Positions 1 through 8,001 of a stretch of DNA of 36,717 nt are shown here, in pieces (the stretch's first letter is position 1; every line of letters begins with the position of its first letter). Location of the stretch: assembly GCA_030525745.1 (NCBI GenBank), contig JAUNED010000020.1, positions 1-36,717 of the forward strand. The letters are read 5' to 3'. The stretch is from Lonepinella koalarum (GTDB lineage: Bacteria > Pseudomonadota > Gammaproteobacteria > Enterobacterales > Pasteurellaceae). The notes below the pieces were generated by a model that was given only the letters and a program-made list of their open reading frames with translations, made no database searches and was not told the DNA's origin. Both the position numbers and the translations under genes were made by a program.

Positions 1-149
1 GTGCAGGCGAAATGGTGCATTTCCGTGATGCTTTTATTGAGGCAAATGTGGATGGTGCGTTGGCAGCGAGTGTGTTTCATAAACAGATTATCAATATTGG
101 GGAGTTAAAGGAATATTTGGCGACGGAAGGGATTGAGGTGCGTAAGTAA
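1..149 (+). CDS. hisF: HisF C-terminus (imidazole glycerol phosphate synthase cyclase subunit), partial
   Basis: The open frame enters from the left edge and stops at 147-149. It encodes the last 48 or so residues of HisF, including the conserved stretch [12 protein letters not shown] and the ending [14 protein letters not shown], which match the end of the HisF (beta/alpha)8 barrel. HisF works with the glutaminase HisH to close the imidazole ring in histidine synthesis. The next gene, hisIE, is the usual last gene of the his operon. The TAA stop codon lies inside the first hairpin arm of the element at 147-257. Identity is clear although only the tail is visible. Confidence 0.93.
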   Translation, partial: AGEMVHFRDAFIEANVDGALAASVFHKQIINIGELKEYLATEGIEVRK

Positions 150-257
150 CCTAGCACGAGCCGTGCTAGGTTAAATAATCCCAGTCGCTCTGCGACTGCT
201 TATAAGAGCGACAAAGTCGCTCGGCTTCGCTAACCCCATACGGCTCGTATGGGGTTA
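147..257. repeat. Four-hairpin intergenic element, copy 1 (hisF/hisIE)
   Basis: Four hairpins lie in a row. (a) Arms 147-158 and 162-173 are 12 bp with loop AGC. (b) Arms 182-188 and 192-198 have loop TCT. (c) Arms 206-212 and 216-222 have loop AAA. (d) Arms 231-242 and 246-257 are 12 bp with loop GCT. The core of hairpin d (ACG-GCT-CGT) is the reverse complement of the core of hairpin a (ACG-AGC-CGT), so the whole unit has inverted-repeat ends. A second copy with different but still paired stems lies at 36197-36304. A DNA-uptake core (ACAAGCGGT, 257-265) abuts the right end. It has no coding potential. It could be a REP/BIME-type mobile repeat or an mRNA structure between cistrons. Confidence 0.85.
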
Positions 258-282
258 CAAGCGGTCAAAAAAGGAAGAAAAA

Positions 283-921
283 ATGCAAAATAAAATAGAC
301 TGGCAAAAAGTAGATGGCTTACTGCCCGTTATCGTCCAAAACGCCCAAACCTGCGAAGTACTGATGTTGGGCTATATGAACCAACAAGCCCTCGAAAAAA
401 CGCTGGCTGAAAAGCGAGTGACTTTTTACTCCCGTACCAAACAACGGCTGTGGACGAAAGGCGAAACCTCGGGCAATTTCCTAAACGTGGTGGATATGAG
501 CTTGGATTGTGATAACGACACCCTGTTAATCCTCGCCAACCCTATCGGCGAAACCTGCCACACTGGGGCGGAGAGCTGTTTTCATCAGTTTGAACAAGAA
601 CAGCCAGATTGGATCTTTTTCAGCAAATTAGAACGAATGATCGCAGAGCGTAAAAATGCCGATCCGGAAAGCTCTTATACCGCTAAACTTTACGCCAAAG
701 GCACACCGAAAATCGCCCAAAAAGTAGGGGAAGAGGCGGTGGAAGCGGTGATTGCGGCGATGAAAAATGATCGGGAAGAGTTGGTGTCTGAAGTGGCGGA
801 TTTAGCCTACCACTTAACCGTGTTACTGCACAATGCCGACCTCTCGTGGGCGGAGGTAAACGCCAAACTGAAAGAACGCCACAAAGGGATTGGGCTGCAT
901 CCGGAGGGGTTGAACAAGTAG
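283..921 (+). CDS. hisI: Bifunctional phosphoribosyl-AMP cyclohydrolase / phosphoribosyl-ATP pyrophosphatase
   Basis: This 212-residue protein is the HisIE fusion, which catalyses the second and third steps of histidine synthesis in the cytoplasm. Residues 1-115 form the cyclohydrolase, with the metal-site motifs SLDCDNDT and [12 protein letters not shown]. Residues from about 115 form the all-alpha pyrophosphatase, with the motif [13 protein letters not shown] and an acidic cluster ([13 protein letters not shown]). The length matches enterobacterial HisIE. An AAGGAAG ribosome site precedes the ATG. It follows hisF at a distance of 133 bp, most of it taken up by the four-hairpin element, so it is probably still co-transcribed with the his genes. 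No strong terminator is visible directly after it. Confidence 0.95.
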   Translation: MQNKIDWQKVDGLLPVIVQNAQTCEVLMLGYMNQQALEKTLAEKRVTFYSRTKQRLWTKGETSGNFLNVVDMSLDCDNDTLLILANPIGETCHTGAESCFHQFEQEQPDWIFFSKLERMIAERKNADPESSYTAKLYAKGTPKIAQKVGEEAVEAVIAAMKNDREELVSEVADLAYHLTVLLHNADLSWAEVNAKLKERHKGIGLHPEGLNK

Positions 922-1002
922 GGAACTTTTTTCGGGAATTCCGTTCTAATCGCTGGATTGAGCAGTTCAATCTGATTATTTTTATGGTTAAGAGGACTTA
1001 TT

Positions 1003-1446
1003 ATGGGTTTATTTGATTTCGCGGCCGATATCGGCAGAAAATTATTTAGTAAAGAAGAAGAAGCATCAAAAGCCGTTACCGAGCATTTAAGTGAAGATAA
1101 TCCGGGAGTGGAAGATCTTAACGTTGTGGTCGAAAACGGTATGGCAAAAATCAGTGGTGCGGCATCAAGTGCAATTGCCCTTGAAAAAGCTGTATTGATG
1201 GCGGGAAATGTTGCTGGTATCACGAATGTGAACATTGATGACGTGGTACTGAAAAGCGGTGAAACGATTGCGGGAGACGATGAGTTTTATGTGATCCAAA
1301 AAGGCGACAATCTCTGGAAAATCGCAGAAAAAGCGTACGGAAATGGTGCGAAATATAAAGCGATTGTAGAGGCAAATAAAGAAGTGATCAAAGACGAAAA
1401 TAAAATTTTCGAAGGTCAAAAAATCCGTATCCCAAAAGGCTTATAA
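1003..1446 (+). CDS. kbp: BON-LysM domain protein Kbp (YgaU-like)
   Basis: This protein has 147 residues, close to the 149 of E. coli Kbp (YgaU), and begins with the same MGLF sequence. A BON domain covers about residues 25-88. A LysM domain covers about 94-145 (YVIQKGDNLWKIAEKAYG, ending GQKIRIPKGL). No signal peptide is seen, as in E. coli, where Kbp is a cytoplasmic potassium-binding protein linked to stress survival. That function is known from E. coli and only inferred here. AGAGG lies upstream of the ATG. The gene appears to be its own transcription unit and ends at a strong hairpin terminator. Confidence 0.88.
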   Translation: MGLFDFAADIGRKLFSKEEEASKAVTEHLSEDNPGVEDLNVVVENGMAKISGAASSAIALEKAVLMAGNVAGITNVNIDDVVLKSGETIAGDDEFYVIQKGDNLWKIAEKAYGNGAKYKAIVEANKEVIKDENKIFEGQKIRIPKGL

Positions 1447-1455
1447 TTTGACGAA

Positions 1456-1486
1456 AAAAGGCACGGCGGCGTGCCTTTTATTTTTG
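1456..1486 (+). terminator. Rho-independent terminator after kbp
   Basis: The arms AAAAGGCACG (1456-1465) and CGTGCCTTTT (1470-1479) pair perfectly around GCGG and are followed by a T-rich run (1481-1485). The terminator starts 10 bp after the kbp stop codon. Confidence 0.9.
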
Positions 1487-1511
1487 TAAAAAAACGGCAA
1501 AATCTTACCGC

Positions 1512-1540
1512 TTGCCATAGCCTTTACAAATCGTTACAAT
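1512..1540 (+). promoter_or_regulatory. Sigma-70 promoter of tig
   Basis: TTGCCA (1512-1517), a 17-bp spacer and TACAAT (1535-1540) lie 45 bp ahead of the tig start codon. An uptake-sequence core (ACCGCTTG) overlaps the -35 box. This is a prediction from consensus only. Confidence 0.65.
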
Positions 1541-1585
1541 TTCCTCTTATTTAACCCCCTAATTTTCATCATTTGAGGCAAAAAA

Positions 1586-2884
1586 ATGTCAATTTCTATC
1601 GAAACAATTCAAGGTTTAGAGCGTCGTGCAACCGTTACCGTTCCAGCGGATAAAATCGAAGCGAGCTATAAAGAACAATTAAAAGGCTATGCGAAAAACG
1701 CACGTGTGGACGGTTTCCGTAAAGGTAAAGTGCCACATTCAATCATCGAACAACGTTTCGGCGTAATGGCACGTCAAGATGCGCTGTCTGATGAAATGCA
1801 GCGTGCATTTTTCGATGTTGTGATCAATCAAAAAATCAACCTTGCAGGTCGTCCGACATTTACCCCAAACAACTACCAACCGGGTCAAGATTTCTCTTTT
1901 ACGGCTACGTTTGAAGTTTATCCGGAAGTAGAATTAAAAGGTTTGGAAAATATCGAAGTGGAAAAACCGGTTGTTGAGATCAAAGACGCAGATTTAGACA
2001 AAATGGTTGATGTACTGCGTAAACAACAAGCTACTTTTGCAGAAAGTGCGAATGAGGCAACCGCGGAAGACCGTGTGACTATTGACTTCGTTGGTTCTGT
2101 TGATGGCGTGGAATTTGAAGGCGGTAAAGCATCTGATTTTGTTTTACCAATGGGCCAAGGTCGTATGATTCCGGGGTTTGAAGAGGGTATCGTTGGTCAC
2201 AAAGCGGGCGAACAGTTCGATATTGATGTGACTTTCCCGGCCGAGTACCACGCTGAAAACTTAAAAGGTAAACCGGCGAAATTTACGATTACTCTGAAAA
2301 AAGTAGAAAACATCGTACTACCTGAATTAACCGAAGAATTCGTGAAAAAATTCGGTGCGGCAAAATCGGTGGAAGAGCTGCGTGCAGAAATCAAGAAAAA
2401 TATGCAACGTGAACTGAAACACGCCGTAAACAGCCGTGTAAAAAATCAAGTGTTAAACGGTTTGTTAGCACAAAACGATATTGAGGTACCGGCCTCTGCG
2501 GTAGCCGAAGAGATCGATGTGTTAAAACAACAAGCGGTTCAACGTTTCGGTGGTAAACCTGAAATGGCTGCACAGTTACCGAACGAGCTGTTTGAAGCAG
2601 ATGCAAAACGCCGCGTTCAAGTTGGTTTACTGCTTTCAACTGTAATTGGTTCAAACAAATTAACCGTAGATGAAGAACGCGTAAAAGCACAAATCGAAGA
2701 GTTGGCGTCTGCTTACGAGCAACCGCAAGAAGTGATCGATTACTATGCGAAAAACCGTCAATTAACTGAAAACGTACGTAATGTTGTGTTAGAAGATCAA
2801 GCGGTTGAGACAGTGTTAGTAAAAGCGAAAGTTACTGAAAAAGCGATGACTTTCGATGAAGTAATGGCTGCACCACAAGCATAA
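1586..2884 (+). CDS. tig: Trigger factor, ribosome-associated peptidyl-prolyl isomerase
   Basis: This 432-residue protein has the normal trigger-factor length and layout. The N-terminal ribosome-binding domain contains the signature GFRKGKVP (about residues 43-50) that contacts ribosomal protein L23. An FKBP-type isomerase domain follows at about 150-245 ([17 protein letters not shown], then [13 protein letters not shown]). The C-terminal part is the helical chaperone domain. It binds nascent chains at the ribosome exit tunnel. In many gammaproteobacteria tig precedes clpP-clpX-lon, but here the next gene is a yibN homologue, so that synteny is not kept. Codon use looks like that of a highly expressed gene. 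Confidence 0.97.
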   Translation: MSISIETIQGLERRATVTVPADKIEASYKEQLKGYAKNARVDGFRKGKVPHSIIEQRFGVMARQDALSDEMQRAFFDVVINQKINLAGRPTFTPNNYQPGQDFSFTATFEVYPEVELKGLENIEVEKPVVEIKDADLDKMVDVLRKQQATFAESANEATAEDRVTIDFVGSVDGVEFEGGKASDFVLPMGQGRMIPGFEEGIVGHKAGEQFDIDVTFPAEYHAENLKGKPAKFTITLKKVENIVLPELTEEFVKKFGAAKSVEELRAEIKKNMQRELKHAVNSRVKNQVLNGLLAQNDIEVPASAVAEEIDVLKQQAVQRFGGKPEMAAQLPNELFEADAKRRVQVGLLLSTVIGSNKLTVDEERVKAQIEELASAYEQPQEVIDYYAKNRQLTENVRNVVLEDQAVETVLVKAKVTEKAMTFDEVMAAPQA

Positions 2885-2911
2885 TCTTCTCTAATTTTCC
2901 GTTAGGGCTGC

Positions 2912-2970
2912 AAGCGGTCGAAATGGGCAGATATTTTGCAAAAAATGCTTAAAGTCCGACCGCTTTTATA
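2912..2970 (+). terminator. Inverted uptake-sequence pair, possible terminator after tig
   Basis: Two uptake-sequence cores in opposite orientation, AAGCGGTCG (2912-2920) and CGACCGCTT (2957-2965), can form a 9-bp stem with a 36-base loop, followed by TTTATA. Paired uptake sequences often act as terminators in this family. The long loop makes this one uncertain. Confidence 0.45.
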
Positions 2971-2994
2971 CTTTACTTATTTTAGAGAATGACT

Positions 2995-3444
2995 ATGGAA
3001 CAACTCACATTTGCGCAGCAAGTGCAACAATTTGCCGCGAATCACACTATTATGGTGGTAGCGTGGGTCGCAATTTTCGTTGCGGTGTTGGTTAATCTGT
3101 ATAAAGGAGCAACCAGCAAAGTTACGGTAGTGGATAACGCCAAAGCGACTCAACTTATCAATAATGAAGAAGGGGTTATCATTGATGTGCGTGCCGATAA
3201 CGATTTTCGTGCAGGCCACATTATTGATAGCACTCATATTCTGCCAAATGATATAAAAACCGGTAAATTGCAAGCGATTGAAAAATATAAAGATCGCCCG
3301 ATTATTGTTGCGGATAATAACGGTTTTACTGCACAAGGCTTGGCAAATACACTGGCAAAAAACGGATTTAGCAAAGTTTATGCACTGAAAGAGGGGATTC
3401 TCGGCTGGCGTGCGGCAAATTTACCGTTGGTGAAAAAGAAATAA
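2995..3444 (+). CDS. yibN: YibN-like membrane-anchored rhodanese-fold protein
   Basis: This protein has 149 residues from the ATG at 2995; an ATG two codons earlier (2989) is also possible. A single N-terminal membrane segment lies at about residues 18-38 (IMVVAWVAIFVAVLVNLY). A rhodanese domain follows (VIIDVRADNDFRAGHI, then GFSKVYALKEGILGW). The usual active-site loop reads ADNNGFTAQG and has no cysteine, so sulfurtransferase activity is unlikely; my recollection is that E. coli YibN also lacks it. The order yibN-secB-gpsA-cysE is the same as in E. coli, which supports the name and links the gene to protein export. secB follows after 24 bp and is probably co-transcribed. Confidence 0.85.
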   Translation: MEQLTFAQQVQQFAANHTIMVVAWVAIFVAVLVNLYKGATSKVTVVDNAKATQLINNEEGVIIDVRADNDFRAGHIIDSTHILPNDIKTGKLQAIEKYKDRPIIVADNNGFTAQGLANTLAKNGFSKVYALKEGILGWRAANLPLVKKK

Positions 3445-3468
3445 TCCCAATTTAAGAAGGAATAAAAA

Positions 3469-3969
3469 ATGGCTGAAGAAAACCAAGCAGGTACTGCTGC
3501 TGAAACTCAAACTCCTTTTGAGATGCAAATTCAACGTATCTATGTCAAAGATGTGTCGTTTGAAGCACCGAATCTTCCGCACATTTTCCAACAAGAGTGG
3601 AAACCGCAGCTAGGTTTTGAACTGGATACCGAAACAAGCGAAATCGGTGAAGACACCTATGAAGTCACCTTACATATCAATGTACAAACCACGCTGGAAG
3701 ACAGCAACGATGTTGCATTCATCTGTGAAGTGAAACAAGCCGGGGTGTTTACAATCAAAGGTTTAGAGGGTGTACAATTAGCACACTGTCTTGCAGCACA
3801 ATGTCCGAACATTCTATACCCGTACGCGCGTGAGCTGATTGCCAGCCTTGTGAACCGTGGCACATTCCCGGCATTAAATCTTTCACCGGTGAATTTCGAT
3901 GCGCTGTTCCTTGACTACTTAGAGCGTCAGCAACAAGCCGAAGCCGGTGAAACACCAGCTGAAAATTAA
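3469..3969 (+). CDS. secB: Protein-export chaperone SecB
   Basis: This 166-residue protein is a typical SecB, the tetrameric cytoplasmic chaperone that keeps preproteins unfolded and passes them to SecA. Recognisable stretches include [19 protein letters not shown] near the N-terminus and the strongly conserved [20 protein letters not shown] near the C-terminus, followed by an acidic tail. A good ribosome site (AAGAAGG) precedes the ATG. It sits between yibN and gpsA as in E. coli. A strong hairpin terminator follows, which separates it from gpsA-cysE. Confidence 0.96.
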   Translation: MAEENQAGTAAETQTPFEMQIQRIYVKDVSFEAPNLPHIFQQEWKPQLGFELDTETSEIGEDTYEVTLHINVQTTLEDSNDVAFICEVKQAGVFTIKGLEGVQLAHCLAAQCPNILYPYARELIASLVNRGTFPALNLSPVNFDALFLDYLERQQQAEAGETPAEN

Positions 3970-3983
3970 TTTATCGTGCAATA

Positions 3984-4014
3984 AAATAGGTATGCTTGGC
4001 ATACCTATTTTTTT
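3984..4014 (+). terminator. Rho-independent terminator after secB
   Basis: The arms AAATAGGTATGC (3984-3995) and GCATACCTATTT (3999-4010) pair over 12 bp around loop TTG, and a T run continues to 4014. It lies between the secB stop and the gpsA ribosome site, so gpsA may depend on read-through or on its own promoter. Confidence 0.92.
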
Positions 4015-4030
4015 ATCGGAAGAGAAGAAT

Positions 4031-5035
4031 ATGACTTATACCGCTCCTGTTACAGTACTCGGCGCAGGCTCTTATGGCACGGCATTGGCCATCGCCCTTG
4101 CTCGCAACGGATATCATACTTACCTTTGGGGACATAACCCGCAAAAAATGGCACAACTGGCCATAGATCGCGAAAACCGCGAGTTTTTGCCGGGGATCGA
4201 TTTTCCCGACACTTTGCACATTGAAACCGATCTTAGACAGTCTCTCGTTCATTCACGCGATCTGCTATTGGTTGTGCCGAGCCACGTTTTTGCCGAGGTG
4301 CTGTGGCAAATTAAGCCGTTTTTGCGTGCAGATCACCGCATTATGTGGGCAACCAAAGGCTTGGAGCGAGACAGCGGACGCCTACTGCAAGAGGTGGTTT
4401 TGCAGATTTTAGGCGAAAATCATCCGCTTGCGGCGCTATCCGGCCCGACTTTCGCCAAAGAGCTGGCGCAAGGCTTGCCGACTGCGATCTCCCTCGCCTC
4501 AACCGATCCGCAATTTGCCGATGAGATGCAGCAGCGCATTCACTGTTCGAAAAGTTTTCGGGTCTATCTGAACGAAGATATGGTCGGCGTGCAATTAGGC
4601 GGAGCGATTAAAAACGTGATCGCCATCGGCGCAGGAATTTCAGACGGAATGGGCTTCGGGGCGAACGCCCGAACCGCATTGATTACCCGTGGGCTGGCGG
4701 AAATCAGCCGACTGGGGGCAAGTTTAGGGGCGAATCCCAACACCTTTATGGGAATGGCCGGCTTGGGCGACTTGGTTCTCACCTGTACCGACAACCAATC
4801 CCGCAACCGCCGCTTCGGCCTAATGCTGGGGCAGGGCAAAAAAGCGGAAGAGGCGATTGCCGAAATCGGGCAGGTGGTGGAAGGATTTTATAATACCAAA
4901 GAGGCCTATCTGCTGGCGCAAAAACAGAGGGTGGAGATGCCGATTGTTGAGCAGATCTACCAAATGCTGTTTTGCGGAAAACAGGCGGCCGAGGTGGCGA
5001 AAACACTGTTAGGCCGTGAACGCAAGGGGGAATAA
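4031..5035 (+). CDS. gpsA: NAD(P)H-dependent glycerol-3-phosphate dehydrogenase
   Basis: This 334-residue enzyme reduces dihydroxyacetone phosphate to sn-glycerol-3-phosphate for phospholipid synthesis. The N-terminal Rossmann motif [10 protein letters not shown] is at residues 11-20. The catalytic region holds [28 protein letters not shown] and [10 protein letters not shown], all family signatures. The frame is open further upstream, but that part runs through the secB terminator. The start at 4031 has an AGAGAAG ribosome site and gives the family length. The stop codon overlaps the cysE start (TAATG, 5033-5037), which implies translational coupling. Confidence 0.96.
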   Translation: MTYTAPVTVLGAGSYGTALAIALARNGYHTYLWGHNPQKMAQLAIDRENREFLPGIDFPDTLHIETDLRQSLVHSRDLLLVVPSHVFAEVLWQIKPFLRADHRIMWATKGLERDSGRLLQEVVLQILGENHPLAALSGPTFAKELAQGLPTAISLASTDPQFADEMQQRIHCSKSFRVYLNEDMVGVQLGGAIKNVIAIGAGISDGMGFGANARTALITRGLAEISRLGASLGANPNTFMGMAGLGDLVLTCTDNQSRNRRFGLMLGQGKKAEEAIAEIGQVVEGFYNTKEAYLLAQKQRVEMPIVEQIYQMLFCGKQAAEVAKTLLGRERKGE

Positions 5036-5856
5036 TGAAACAGACCGACATTCAGCAAATCTGGCAGGCGATACGGGAAGAGGCGCAGGCGTTGGCGAAC
5101 AGCGAGCCGATGCTGGCCAGCTTTTTCCACGCCACCATTTTAAAGCACCATAATCTCGGCGATGCGTTAAGCTATATTCTTGCCAATAAACTGGCGAATC
5201 CGATAATGCCGGCGATTGCGCTGAAAGAGATCATCGAAGAGGCTTATGCGGCCGATCCACAGATTATCCACAGTGCCGCCAGTGACATCAATGCAGTGCG
5301 CACCCGAGATCCGGCGGTGGATAAATGGAGTACGCCGCTGCTCTATCTGAAAGGCTACCACGCCCTGCAAAGCTATCGGGTAACGCACTATTTATGGCAA
5401 CAAGGGCGCACGGCACTGGCTATTTATCTGCAAAATGAGATTTCGGTGGCGTTTGATGTGGATATTCACCCTGCGGCACGCATCGGCTGCGGCATTATGC
5501 TCGACCACGCCACCGGCATTGTGGTGGGCGAAACCTCCGTGATTGAAAACGATGTGTCGATTTTGCAAGGCGTAACGCTGGGCGGTACAGGAAAAGAGCA
5601 TGGCGACCGCCACCCGAAAATTCGGGAAGGAGTGATGATTGGCGCAGGGGCGAAAATTCTCGGCAATATCGAAATCGGGCGTTACTCCAAAATCGGCGCC
5701 AATTCGGTGGTGCTGCAAGCGGTGCCGGAATATGCCACCGCCGCAGGCGTGCCGGCCAGAATTATCGGCCAATCCCACTCACAAAAACCGGCATTTGAGA
5801 TGAATCAGTATTTTGACGAAAGCGGTGTAGCTGGTTTAGGCGGGGATGGGATTTAA
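5035..5856 (+). CDS. cysE: Serine O-acetyltransferase
   Basis: This 273-residue protein makes O-acetylserine from serine and acetyl-CoA, the first step of cysteine synthesis. An N-terminal helical domain (about 1-140) is followed by a left-handed beta-helix of hexapeptide repeats (about 140-240), with the signatures DIHPAARIGCGIMLDHATG and GVTLGGTG. The C-terminal tail (FDESGVAGLGGDGI) ends in isoleucine, as in CysE proteins that insert into O-acetylserine sulfhydrylase to form the cysteine synthase complex. The start overlaps the gpsA stop by one base. A hairpin terminator follows. Confidence 0.96.
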   Translation: MKQTDIQQIWQAIREEAQALANSEPMLASFFHATILKHHNLGDALSYILANKLANPIMPAIALKEIIEEAYAADPQIIHSAASDINAVRTRDPAVDKWSTPLLYLKGYHALQSYRVTHYLWQQGRTALAIYLQNEISVAFDVDIHPAARIGCGIMLDHATGIVVGETSVIENDVSILQGVTLGGTGKEHGDRHPKIREGVMIGAGAKILGNIEIGRYSKIGANSVVLQAVPEYATAAGVPARIIGQSHSQKPAFEMNQYFDESGVAGLGGDGI

Positions 5857-5866
5857 GAACAATAAT

Positions 5867-5890
5867 AGGGCGATGACGCCCTTTTATTTT
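5867..5890 (+). terminator. Rho-independent terminator after cysE
   Basis: AGGGCG (5867-5872) pairs with CGCCCT (5877-5882) around ATGA, followed by TTTTATTTT. It separates cysE from the convergent rpe gene. Confidence 0.8.
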
Positions 5891-5919
5891 GCAAAAATTC
5901 TGGGATTTCTGACCGCTTG

Positions 5920-6594
5920 TTAGCAGTTTGCTAATTCTGCCCGCATTTGGTCGATCACCGCTTTATAATCCGGCTGGTCGAAAATTGCCGAGCCTGCAAC
6001 GAACATATCGGCACCGGCTTTGGCAATTTCGGCAATGTTATTGACTTTCACCCCGCCATCGACTTCCAAACGAATGTTGTAGCCGCCGGCATCAATCCGC
6101 TTTCTGACTTCCCGCAGTTTATCCAGCGTGCTTGGAATAAACGCCTGCCCGCCAAAACCGGGATTAACCGACATCAGCAAGATCACATCGATTTTATCCA
6201 TCACATAATCCAAGTAGTGCAGCGGTGTGGCAGGGTTGAACACCAAGCCCGATTTACAGCCGTGATCTCGAATTAACTGCAACGAACGGTCGATATGCTC
6301 GCTCGCCTCGGGGTGGAAAGTAATGTAATCCGCCCCGGCTTTGGCGAACTCGGGAATAAGTCTGTCCACCGGTTTGGCCATTAAATGCACGTCAATCGGG
6401 CAGGTGATGCCGTAATCCCGCAGTGCTTTGCAGATGGCCGGCCCAAAGGTCAGGTTCGGCACATAGTGGTTGTCCATCACATCAAAATGAATTAAATCCG
6501 CCCCTGCATTCAGTACCTTCTGCACATCATCGCCAAGACGGGCGAGATCGGCGGAAAGAATGGACGGTGCGATTAGGAAAGGTTGTTGAGACAT
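5920..6594 (-). CDS. rpe: Ribulose-phosphate 3-epimerase
   Basis: This 224-residue (beta/alpha)8 enzyme interconverts ribulose 5-phosphate and xylulose 5-phosphate in the pentose phosphate pathway. Family signatures are visible: [14 protein letters not shown] at the start, [29 protein letters not shown] in the middle (catalytic and phosphate loops), and DGGVKVNNI with AGSAIF near the end. AGGAG lies upstream of the ATG on the minus strand (6599-6604 region). It is convergent with cysE and stands alone, without the gph-trpS neighbours seen in E. coli. Confidence 0.97.
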   Translation of the reverse strand: MSQQPFLIAPSILSADLARLGDDVQKVLNAGADLIHFDVMDNHYVPNLTFGPAICKALRDYGITCPIDVHLMAKPVDRLIPEFAKAGADYITFHPEASEHIDRSLQLIRDHGCKSGLVFNPATPLHYLDYVMDKIDVILLMSVNPGFGGQAFIPSTLDKLREVRKRIDAGGYNIRLEVDGGVKVNNIAEIAKAGADMFVAGSAIFDQPDYKAVIDQMRAELANC

Positions 6595-6788
6595 TGTGGC
6601 TCCTTTTGGTGTTGGTGCGATTGGTTACACCTTTTAAATGAGATTTAAACCCCAACAGCCTACCATATTTCTCGGTTGAAAACCTTGATCTGGCTCGCAA
6701 AACAAAAAATTCCTAAAAACCATAAAAAAATTGTAGAAATAATTTTGGAAATCAGGCAGAATAATCCCACTTTTTATTTATGGATTTT

Positions 6789-6817
6789 AAAGGCTGTTTT
6801 GGCAGCCTCTATTTTTT
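6789..6817 (+). promoter_or_regulatory. Terminator-like hairpin in the rpmE2 leader
   Basis: AGGCTG (6791-6796) pairs with CAGCCT (6803-6808) around TTTTGG and is followed by CTATTTTTT, directly ahead of the GGAG ribosome site. No gene on the plus strand lies upstream for it to terminate, because rpe runs the other way. It may therefore be an attenuator or a site for feedback control of the ribosomal protein genes. I recognise no known motif. Confidence 0.5.
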
Positions 6818-6830
6818 GGAGAACTGAATT

Positions 6831-7100
6831 ATGAAACAAGGTATTCACCCTGAAAATTATCGTGAAGTATTATTCTATGACGGCAGCGTGCAGCAAGGCT
6901 GGATCATCCGTTCTTGCGCCCAAACCAGCAAAACGATGGTGTGGGAAGACGGCAAAGAGTATCCGTTCTATCCGTTAGATACCTCATCGGCCAGCCACCC
7001 GGTTTACACCGGCAAACGCCGTGAAGCGAACACCGAAGGCCGTGCAAGCAAATTCAACGAGAAATTCAAAGGCATTGCCAGCCTATCGACAAAAAAATAA
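6831..7100 (+). CDS. rpmE2: Ribosomal protein bL31, type B (zinc-independent)
   Basis: This 89-residue protein matches type B L31, with the start [10 protein letters not shown] and the motifs [20 protein letters not shown] and KFNEKFK. It has a single cysteine and lacks the CxxC zinc ribbon of type A L31, so it can replace the zinc form when zinc is scarce. That use is known from other bacteria. I saw no convincing Zur box upstream, so the control here is open. rpmJ follows 23 bp downstream, the usual pairing of the two zinc-free paralogues. Confidence 0.95.
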   Translation: MKQGIHPENYREVLFYDGSVQQGWIIRSCAQTSKTMVWEDGKEYPFYPLDTSSASHPVYTGKRREANTEGRASKFNEKFKGIASLSTKK

Positions 7101-7123
7101 AAATTGATTAAAAGGAGACAAAA

Positions 7124-7249
7124 ATGCAAGTGTTAAACTCGCTCAAATCGGCCAAAACCCGCCACCCGGATTGCAAAGTGGTACGCCGTAAAGGACGACT
7201 GTATGTGATTTGTAAATCCAATCCTCGCTATAAAGTGCGTCAAGGTTAA
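7124..7249 (+). CDS. rpmJ: Ribosomal protein bL36, zinc-independent type
   Basis: This short frame of 41 codons reads [17 protein letters not shown] and ends [11 protein letters not shown]. It matches YkgO-type L36, which has two cysteines rather than the four zinc ligands of the standard protein. AAAGGAG lies just upstream of the ATG. It forms an operon with rpmE2. The protein is small and basic and belongs to the large ribosomal subunit. Confidence 0.93.
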   Translation: MQVLNSLKSAKTRHPDCKVVRRKGRLYVICKSNPRYKVRQG

Positions 7250-7269
7250 TTACAAAAATAATTGGAAAT

Positions 7270-7301
7270 GCCCGCTTGTTTTAAAAATAAGCGGGCTATT
7301 T
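7270..7301 (+). terminator. Terminator after rpmE2-rpmJ
   Basis: GCCCGCTT (7270-7277) pairs with AAGCGGGC (7289-7296) around an 11-base loop, followed by TATTTTG. The stem contains an uptake-like core. Confidence 0.65.
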
Positions 7302-7342
7302 TGCAAATGAATATCAATAAATACAATCATTTGGCGGTTTTA

Positions 7343-7413
7343 TTGACGTATATCAACAAAATTGCATTTAGCAGATAAACTTCATTTTCTCTTCTTTTCC
7401 CTATCGCTATAAT
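7343..7413 (+). promoter_or_regulatory. nap operon promoter with FNR box
   Basis: An FNR-type box TTGAC-GTAT-ATCAA (7343-7356) has one mismatch to TTGAT-N4-ATCAA. A perfect -10 box TATAAT lies at 7408-7413. If transcription starts about 7 bases after the -10 box, the FNR centre is near -70.5, close to a class I position (-71.5). This fits oxygen-controlled nap expression. I could not find a clear NarP heptamer pair. Confidence 0.68.
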
Positions 7414-7452
7414 TCAGCATACCTTAATCCCTGACTATTTTAATCAACTATT

Positions 7453-7992
7453 TTGACAGATTTTAGTGAACAATCTCTGCCTCGCCGTAATTTCTTGCGT
7501 GGTGCGTTTCTTAATTCGCTCAAAACTGAACAAATAAAAGTGCAGGGGCAAAATGCGATTCGCCTACCTTGGGTGGATCTTGCAAATTTTTATGAAAAAT
7601 GTACCGCTTGCAATGCCTGTATTACTGCGTGCGAGAGCGAAATGCAGATTTTAAAACGTGGTGCAGGCGGCTTCCCTGAAGTGGATTTCAGCCTTGGCAG
7701 AGGCGAGTGCAGTTTCTGCCAAGCTTGTGTGAATGCTTGTGAAGCCAACGTATTCCGCGATGTGCGTGAGCCGGCGTGGCAACATAAAGTGGCAATCCAA
7801 GCAGGTTGCCTGCCACAACTCGGTGTAGAGTGCCGCAGTTGTGAAGATAGCTGTGAAAGCAGAGCGATTCGTTTTCAACGCCAACTGGGCGGGATTTCCA
7901 GCCCGCAAATAGTGGCGGACAACTGCAACGGTTGTGGTGCGTGTTTAAGCACTTGCCCAACACAAGCGGTGCAAATTACTTTTTTATCGTGA
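7453..7992 (+). CDS. napF: Periplasmic nitrate reductase accessory ferredoxin-type protein NapF
   Basis: This cytoplasmic iron-sulfur protein of 179 residues assists maturation of NapA. Four [4Fe-4S] cysteine clusters are visible: CTACNACITACE (about 50-61), CSFCQACVNACE (about 86-97), a looser third set (C...CRSCEDSCE) and CNGCGACLSTCP near the end. The N-terminus PRRNFLRG resembles NapF of other gammaproteobacteria. No ATG is available. The best start is TTG at 7453, without a good ribosome site, so translation may be weak. It is the first gene of napFDAGHBC. Confidence 0.88.
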   Translation: MTDFSEQSLPRRNFLRGAFLNSLKTEQIKVQGQNAIRLPWVDLANFYEKCTACNACITACESEMQILKRGAGGFPEVDFSLGRGECSFCQACVNACEANVFRDVREPAWQHKVAIQAGCLPQLGVECRSCEDSCESRAIRFQRQLGGISSPQIVADNCNGCGACLSTCPTQAVQITFLS

Positions 7993-8001
7993 TTACCTAA
8001 A

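Noticed and set aside
2391-2690. Long antisense frames inside tig, gpsA, cysE, napA and mnmE
   Set aside because: They lie opposite conserved coding sequence, have no ribosome sites of note and give low-complexity or Arg/Pro-rich products, as expected from codon bias of the sense strand.
3947-4030. N-terminal extension of GpsA by 28 residues
   Set aside because: The extension would run through the secB terminator and has no family similarity. The ATG at 4031 has a good ribosome site and gives the normal Rossmann start.
6595-6788. Riboswitch or Zur box between rpe and rpmE2
   Set aside because: I looked for a Zur-like AT-rich palindrome and for known riboswitch cores and found none that I could defend; only the leader hairpin was kept.
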